Source: Peribacillus sp044761985 (GTDB lineage: Bacteria; Bacillota; Bacilli; Bacillales; DSM-1321). From it: DNA of 64,000 bases. The stretch spans positions 124,001 through 188,000 of the forward strand of contig NZ_JBIWDK010000005.1 in NCBI RefSeq assembly GCF_044761985.1, given 5' to 3'. Numbering within the stretch: position 1 is the first letter of the stretch; every line of letters begins with the position of its first letter. The notes beneath the pieces are model-generated. The model was not told where the DNA came from, searched no databases, and was given only the letters and a program-made list of their open reading frames with translations. Position numbers and translations under genes: made by a program. Of the stretch, positions 60,610 through 64,000 are shown piece by piece.

Positions 60610-61507
60610 GAGTGTTTCCTCCCTTATTTTTTTCAAGCACATTTTTTAACACAGCCATTCTGATAAAAACGCCATTTTGCATTTGTTTGAAGATTCTTGA
60701 GCGGCTGCATTCGACCAAATCACTGTCAATCTCAACTCCGCGGTTAATGGGGGCTGGATGCATGATGATGGCACATGGTTTCATCGTTTTTTCACGAATC
60801 TTATTCAAGCCAAACCTTTTCAAATACTCCCCATTTTCCACGTCATATTTATCACTATGCCTTTCATGTTGGATTCGGAGCAACATGACCACATCCGCTG
60901 TCGCTACAGCTTGATCGATATCTTCGTATTTCGCCAATCCATTGTTTACGTCAAACCATTCGGGAGGACCTGAGAATACAACTTCTGCACCTAGGCGGGT
61001 GAGTGCGTCTGCATTGGATTTAGCCACACGGCTATGCCTCACATCTCCAATAATCGAAATTTTCAGACCTTTAAAACTAGTAAACTCTTGCTTTATCGTC
61101 AATAAATCGAGCAGAGACTGTGTCGGATGATTTCCGCAACCATCACCCGCATTGATGATGGGGATATGTAATTTGCCTCTCAACTCATCAAAATAGTTGT
61201 CCTGCTCATGACGGATGATGAGAGCTTTGACTCCAATCGATTCAAATGTTTTCGCTGTGTCGTATAAGGTTTCTCCTTTTAACACGGATGATGTCCCCGC
61301 ATCAAAAGGAATGACCTCAAGTCCTAATTTCCTTTCAGCCATTTCAAAACTTGATTTGGTTCGCGTGCTTGGCTCAAAGAACAGATTGGCGACCATCGTC
61401 TGCTGCATAGGCATCCAGCTCGTTCCATTGGCAAACCCCTCTGCCTCGTATAAGATCGTTTCGATTTCAGTTAAAGATAGCTCATTCATCGTCAATAATT
61501 TTTTCAT
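60572..61507 (-). CDS. pyrB: Aspartate carbamoyltransferase
   Basis: Encodes 311 residues. It joins carbamoyl phosphate and aspartate. The carbamoyl-phosphate motif FFEPSTRTKSSFE and the aspartate-site HPAPINRGVE are present. Two ATG codons are adjacent (61510 and 61507); MKKLLTMNELS at 61507 fits the family and has better spacing to AAAGGAG. The C-terminus extends beyond the B. subtilis protein by a few residues and overlaps pyrC by 38 bases. A PyrR attenuator precedes the gene. Confidence 0.96.
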   Translation of the reverse strand: MKKLLTMNELSLTEIETILYEAEGFANGTSWMPMQQTMVANLFFEPSTRTKSSFEMAERKLGLEVIPFDAGTSSVLKGETLYDTAKTFESIGVKALIIRHEQDNYFDELRGKLHIPIINAGDGCGNHPTQSLLDLLTIKQEFTSFKGLKISIIGDVRHSRVAKSNADALTRLGAEVVFSGPPEWFDVNNGLAKYEDIDQAVATADVVMLLRIQHERHSDKYDVENGEYLKRFGLNKIREKTMKPCAIIMHPAPINRGVEIDSDLVECSRSRIFKQMQNGVFIRMAVLKNVLEKNKGGNTHENCHQKWSIAR

Positions 61508-61550
61508 CATTCCTGCTCCTTTCACAATCTTTTTTTGTGATGCGGGGCAT

Positions 61551-61673
61551 AAAAAAAGCCCCGTCATTTAAGGACAGGGTGAAGGTCATAAAGACTTGGA
61601 GTAATCGGGAAATTCCCCCTTTCCTTTCCTCTTCCGTCTTTACTGCAACACCCTTCTAAGTCTCTCTGGACTT
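61551..61673 (-). promoter_or_regulatory. PyrR attenuator between pyrP and pyrB
   Basis: The minus strand has the PyrR-binding core AGTCCAGAGAGACTT (61658-61672) followed downstream by a terminator, CCCTGTC / GACGGGG (61559-61579), with T residues at 61551-61557. In this mechanism PyrR with UMP binds the anti-antiterminator hairpin and lets the terminator form. Confidence 0.92.
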
Positions 61674-61699
61674 CTTTTAAAAGGTGATTTATTTAATGT

Positions 61700-62989
61700 T
61701 TATTTTTCAAAGATGTTTCCGGTCACTTTTTCTCTGTCCGGCAATACCAAGTTAAGTACAATCCCCACTATTGCTGATAGCGCCATTCCGGATAAAGAAA
61801 CATTTGCGGATAATTGTACGAATGCTCCACCAATCCCAATTACTAAGATGACCGAAGCAATCATCAAATTACGTTTTTTATCAAAATCCACTTTATTATC
61901 AATCAACATCCTTAAACCGCTTGAAGCGATGATACCAAAGAGAAGAATGGAAATCCCCCCCATGACGGCCGTTGGTATTGATCCGATCACCGCTGAAATC
62001 TTCCCGTTGAAACCGAAGATCATAGCAGTCAAAGCCGCACCACCGATGATGTAGACGCTAAATGCCTTTGTCATCGTCAGGACCCCGATATTTTCTCCAT
62101 ACGATGTAAGTGGCGGTCCCCCGATAATGGAACCGATCATGATGCCTGCGCCGTCACCAAGGATGGATCGATGTAAACCCGGCTTTTCCAAAAAGTTTCT
62201 ACCTACCACTTTACTTAATACCATTTGGTGTCCGATATGTTCAGATAAGGTGACGATGGCGACCGGGACCATGATGGCGATGACTTCCCATGAAAAGGTG
62301 GGTGTATAGGTTATTCCAGGAATCATGAATTCCGGCATTTCCCACCATTTTGCCGTTTCAATCGGTCCATAATCGATAATGCCTGCAATTGCCGAGCAGC
62401 CATATCCGACTATGATCCCCATCAATATTGGAATCAGGTTAAGGAAGCCTTTAAAAAACACGTTACAGATAATCGTAGCTGCCAGGGTGATGAGTGCTAT
62501 GATGATGTAAGTAACGCTGTACTTGTCTTGCGGATCATACATGGCCATGTCAACTGCTGTCCCAGCGAGGCTCAGCCCGATTACTATGATGACGGGACCG
62601 ACGACCACCGGTGGCAATAGAACCATCAACCAGCGTAAACCGACTTTATGAATGACCAACGCCACTATTCCATATATGAGTCCTGCTACAAAACAGCCGA
62701 TCATGGCCGCTTCCGGTCCACCAAGTGACTTGGCCGCGATTATGGGTGCTATGAAAGCAAATGATGAACCAAGATAAGCAGGGATTTGGCCTCTCGTAAT
62801 CAATAAGTATGATAATGTCCCTACCCCACTGGAAACCAATGCTACTGCAGGGCTCAGACCGACCAGGAATGGCACTAGCACCGTTGAACCAAACATCGCA
62901 AACAAGTGCTGGATGCTTAATGTCACCCATTGACCAAACCTTGGTACGTCTTCCACGTCGAGGATGATGTCTTTTCTTTCGTCTTCCAT
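61700..62989 (-). CDS. pyrP: Uracil permease
   Basis: Encodes 429 residues of the NCS2/UraA family. It imports uracil by proton symport. About 12-14 membrane helices are visible; conserved stretches include GLSPAVALVSSGVGT, the hydrophilic segment SEHIGHQM with its helix-breaking proline neighbours, and NIGVLTMTKA. The start at 62989 follows GGGGGAAAA. Between its start and pyrR lies an attenuator. Confidence 0.96.
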   Translation of the reverse strand: MEDERKDIILDVEDVPRFGQWVTLSIQHLFAMFGSTVLVPFLVGLSPAVALVSSGVGTLSYLLITRGQIPAYLGSSFAFIAPIIAAKSLGGPEAAMIGCFVAGLIYGIVALVIHKVGLRWLMVLLPPVVVGPVIIVIGLSLAGTAVDMAMYDPQDKYSVTYIIIALITLAATIICNVFFKGFLNLIPILMGIIVGYGCSAIAGIIDYGPIETAKWWEMPEFMIPGITYTPTFSWEVIAIMVPVAIVTLSEHIGHQMVLSKVVGRNFLEKPGLHRSILGDGAGIMIGSIIGGPPLTSYGENIGVLTMTKAFSVYIIGGAALTAMIFGFNGKISAVIGSIPTAVMGGISILLFGIIASSGLRMLIDNKVDFDKKRNLMIASVILVIGIGGAFVQLSANVSLSGMALSAIVGIVLNLVLPDREKVTGNIFEK

Positions 62990-63023
62990 TTCTTTTCCCC
63001 CTATGAACATTGCATCTAAGCCA

Positions 63024-63139
63024 CAAAAAAAAACCTCTTTGCAGCATATACAAAGAGGGTTTCACGGATGGGCCTGCCCTATACCTGTCAGGCTAAGGTC
63101 CCTTTCCATTTCACTCCCTTTGCCGGCCTCTCTGGACCG
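63024..63139 (-). promoter_or_regulatory. PyrR attenuator between pyrR and pyrP
   Basis: The minus strand has CGGTCCAGAGAGGCCGG (63123-63139), the PyrR-binding hairpin loop, and downstream a terminator CCTCTTTG / CAAAGAGG (63034-63058) followed by TTTTTTTTT (63024-63033). The T-rich tail is the longest of the three attenuators. Confidence 0.94.
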
Positions 63140-63165
63140 TTTTTAAAAGGGCAATATTTAATTTA

Positions 63166-63708
63166 TCATTTCGCTAGTATGGTGACTTGATCGAGCTCGT
63201 CAACTTCCGTTAAAGTGACCGTAATCTTCTCGGATTGTGAAGTTGGAATATTTTTACCGACATAATCGGCACGGATTGGAAGTTCCCTATGGCCTCTATC
63301 AACTAATACAGCAAGTTGGATTTGCGAAGGTCTTCCCATATCCACCAAAGCATCCATAGCAGCTCTTACGGTTCTTCCCGTAAATAGTACATCGTCCACT
63401 AAGATGATTTTCTTATCAGTTATTGGGACCGGAATGTCCGAGCCTTTTACAACCGGTTCACCATCGTTCGTCTTTTTCGATAAATCATCACGATAAAGCG
63501 TTATGTCTAATTCACCTAATTGAATTACTTTATTTTCTATTTCACCGATGCGCTTGGCAAGTCGATCAGCAAGGAAGATCCCCCGGGTCCTAATCCCGAT
63601 TAAGACACAATCCTCAATCCCTTTATTCTTTTCAATAATCTCATGTGCAATTCTCGTCAAGGCTCTGCTGATGGCCTTTTCATCGAGCACGATTGCTTTC
63701 TCATTCAA
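63166..63708 (-). CDS. pyrR: Pyr operon attenuator and uracil phosphoribosyltransferase PyrR
   Basis: Encodes 180 residues (B. subtilis 181) from a TTG (MNEKAIVLDEKAISR). It binds the three attenuator RNAs when UMP is high, and also has weak phosphoribosyltransferase activity; the PRPP motif VDDVLFTGRTV is present. A longer frame to 63756 runs into the attenuator hairpin and is unlikely; GAGGTGG lies about 6 bases before the TTG. It is the first gene of the pyr operon. Confidence 0.95.
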   Translation of the reverse strand: MNEKAIVLDEKAISRALTRIAHEIIEKNKGIEDCVLIGIRTRGIFLADRLAKRIGEIENKVIQLGELDITLYRDDLSKKTNDGEPVVKGSDIPVPITDKKIILVDDVLFTGRTVRAAMDALVDMGRPSQIQLAVLVDRGHRELPIRADYVGKNIPTSQSEKITVTLTEVDELDQVTILAK

Positions 63709-63754
63709 ATGGACCACCTCAATTTCTTTTGAACTGTGAGAGCTCTCCTTCAAC

Positions 63755-63850
63755 AAAAAATCCTCACACCAAGAAGGTGTGAGGATTTTCCTACAAAAGG
63801 GTATATGTTCCCCTTTTGCTATCCGTTTCCTTCTCAGTCTCTCTGGACTG
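63755..63850 (-). promoter_or_regulatory. PyrR attenuator in the pyrR leader
   Basis: The minus strand carries CAGTCCAGAGAGACTG (63835-63850), the PyrR-binding core, then downstream a strong terminator ATCCTCACACC / GGTGTGAGGAT (63760-63785) followed by TTTTTTG. It precedes pyrR and controls the whole operon. Confidence 0.94.
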
Positions 63851-63878
63851 TGTTAAAGGTTCTCATTAAGTTAATATA

Positions 63879-63907
63879 ATACTATCTCATAAAAATGGTC
63901 TTGTCAA
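63879..63907 (-). promoter_or_regulatory. Sigma-A promoter of the pyr operon
   Basis: On the minus strand TTGACA (63902-63907) is followed after 17 bases by TAGTAT (63879-63884). The -35 covers the stop codon of the upstream rluD-family gene. The leader with the PyrR site follows. Confidence 0.85.
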
Positions 63908-64000
63908 ATACTACTTCTACGTAGTTGTTCGATTAGCTCCGTAAATTCTTTAGGAGCTGGCGCTTCAAACTCCATATATTCATTCGTCCGTGGATGAACA
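63904..64000 (-). CDS. RluD-family 23S/tRNA pseudouridine synthase, C-terminal end
   Basis: The last 31 codons are visible: VHPRTNEYMEFEAPAP and then EFTELIEQLRRSSI before the stop. The HPRTNEYMEFEAPxP ending is typical of the RluD/YlyB family, which lies upstream of pyrR in Bacillus. Only the tail is in the window, so the active-site domain cannot be checked. Confidence 0.88.
   Translation of the reverse strand, partial: VHPRTNEYMEFEAPAPKEFTELIEQLRRSSI

Overview
The window reads as a piece of a low-GC, endospore-forming Bacillaceae chromosome. Gene content and order match the Bacillus subtilis rpsP-ffh / ftsY-smc / fapR-fab / yloU-rpmB-spoVM / prkC-prpC / rpoZ-gmk-remA / pyr segment, and a 26-codon spoVM gene confirms a spore former. 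The proteins are clearly diverged from B. subtilis, so a related genus (for instance a Peribacillus-like lineage) is possible, but the genus cannot be settled from the window. Almost everything is on the minus strand. Only rpmB, rqcH and one lipoprotein gene are on the plus strand. No insertion sequence, prophage, tRNA, rRNA or CRISPR array was seen.

Layout, low to high coordinate (minus-strand operons are transcribed from high to low). 1-2312: end of khpA, then rpsP, ffh and ylxM, with a clear sigma-A promoter in front of ylxM and another in front of rpsP. 2343-14481: an eight-gene accessory operon not found between ylxM and ftsY in B. subtilis. It encodes a secreted/membrane-anchored protein, an ABC ATPase and permease, a coiled-coil membrane protein with a Gly-Gln repeat, a MoxR AAA+ ATPase, a DUF58 protein, and two large membrane proteins with von Willebrand factor A (VWA) domains. 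14560-23949: ftsY, smc, rnc, acpP, fabG, fabD, plsX and fapR, with a FapR operator over the fapR promoter. 23974-29972: recG, sdaAA, sdaAB, fakA (yloV) and yloU. 30052-30723: rpmB (plus strand) and spoVM.

30744-45838: thiN, rpe, rsgA, prkC, prpC, rlmN, rsmB, fmt, def, priA, coaBC, rpoZ, gmk, remA and yloC, a dense, partly overlapping run of translation, RNA-modification, replication-restart and signalling genes. 45857-50660: calcium P-type ATPase yloB, divergent from rqcH. 50971-51824: a two-domain lipoprotein gene where B. subtilis has other genes. 52004-63907: the full de novo pyrimidine operon pyrR-pyrP-pyrB-pyrC-carA-carB-pyrK-pyrD-pyrF-pyrE, with three PyrR-type attenuators, followed at the window edge by the end of an rluD-family pseudouridine synthase gene.

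Most of the window is core genome. The part most worth follow-up is the 12-kb MoxR/DUF58/VWA/ABC operon. Its ATPase, metal-binding-domain and transporter parts are each of known families, but their combined job is not evident from sequence. Many starts were moved inward from the longest reading frame on the basis of ribosome-binding sites and family length. Comparisons with B. subtilis proteins are from memory, not from alignments run here.
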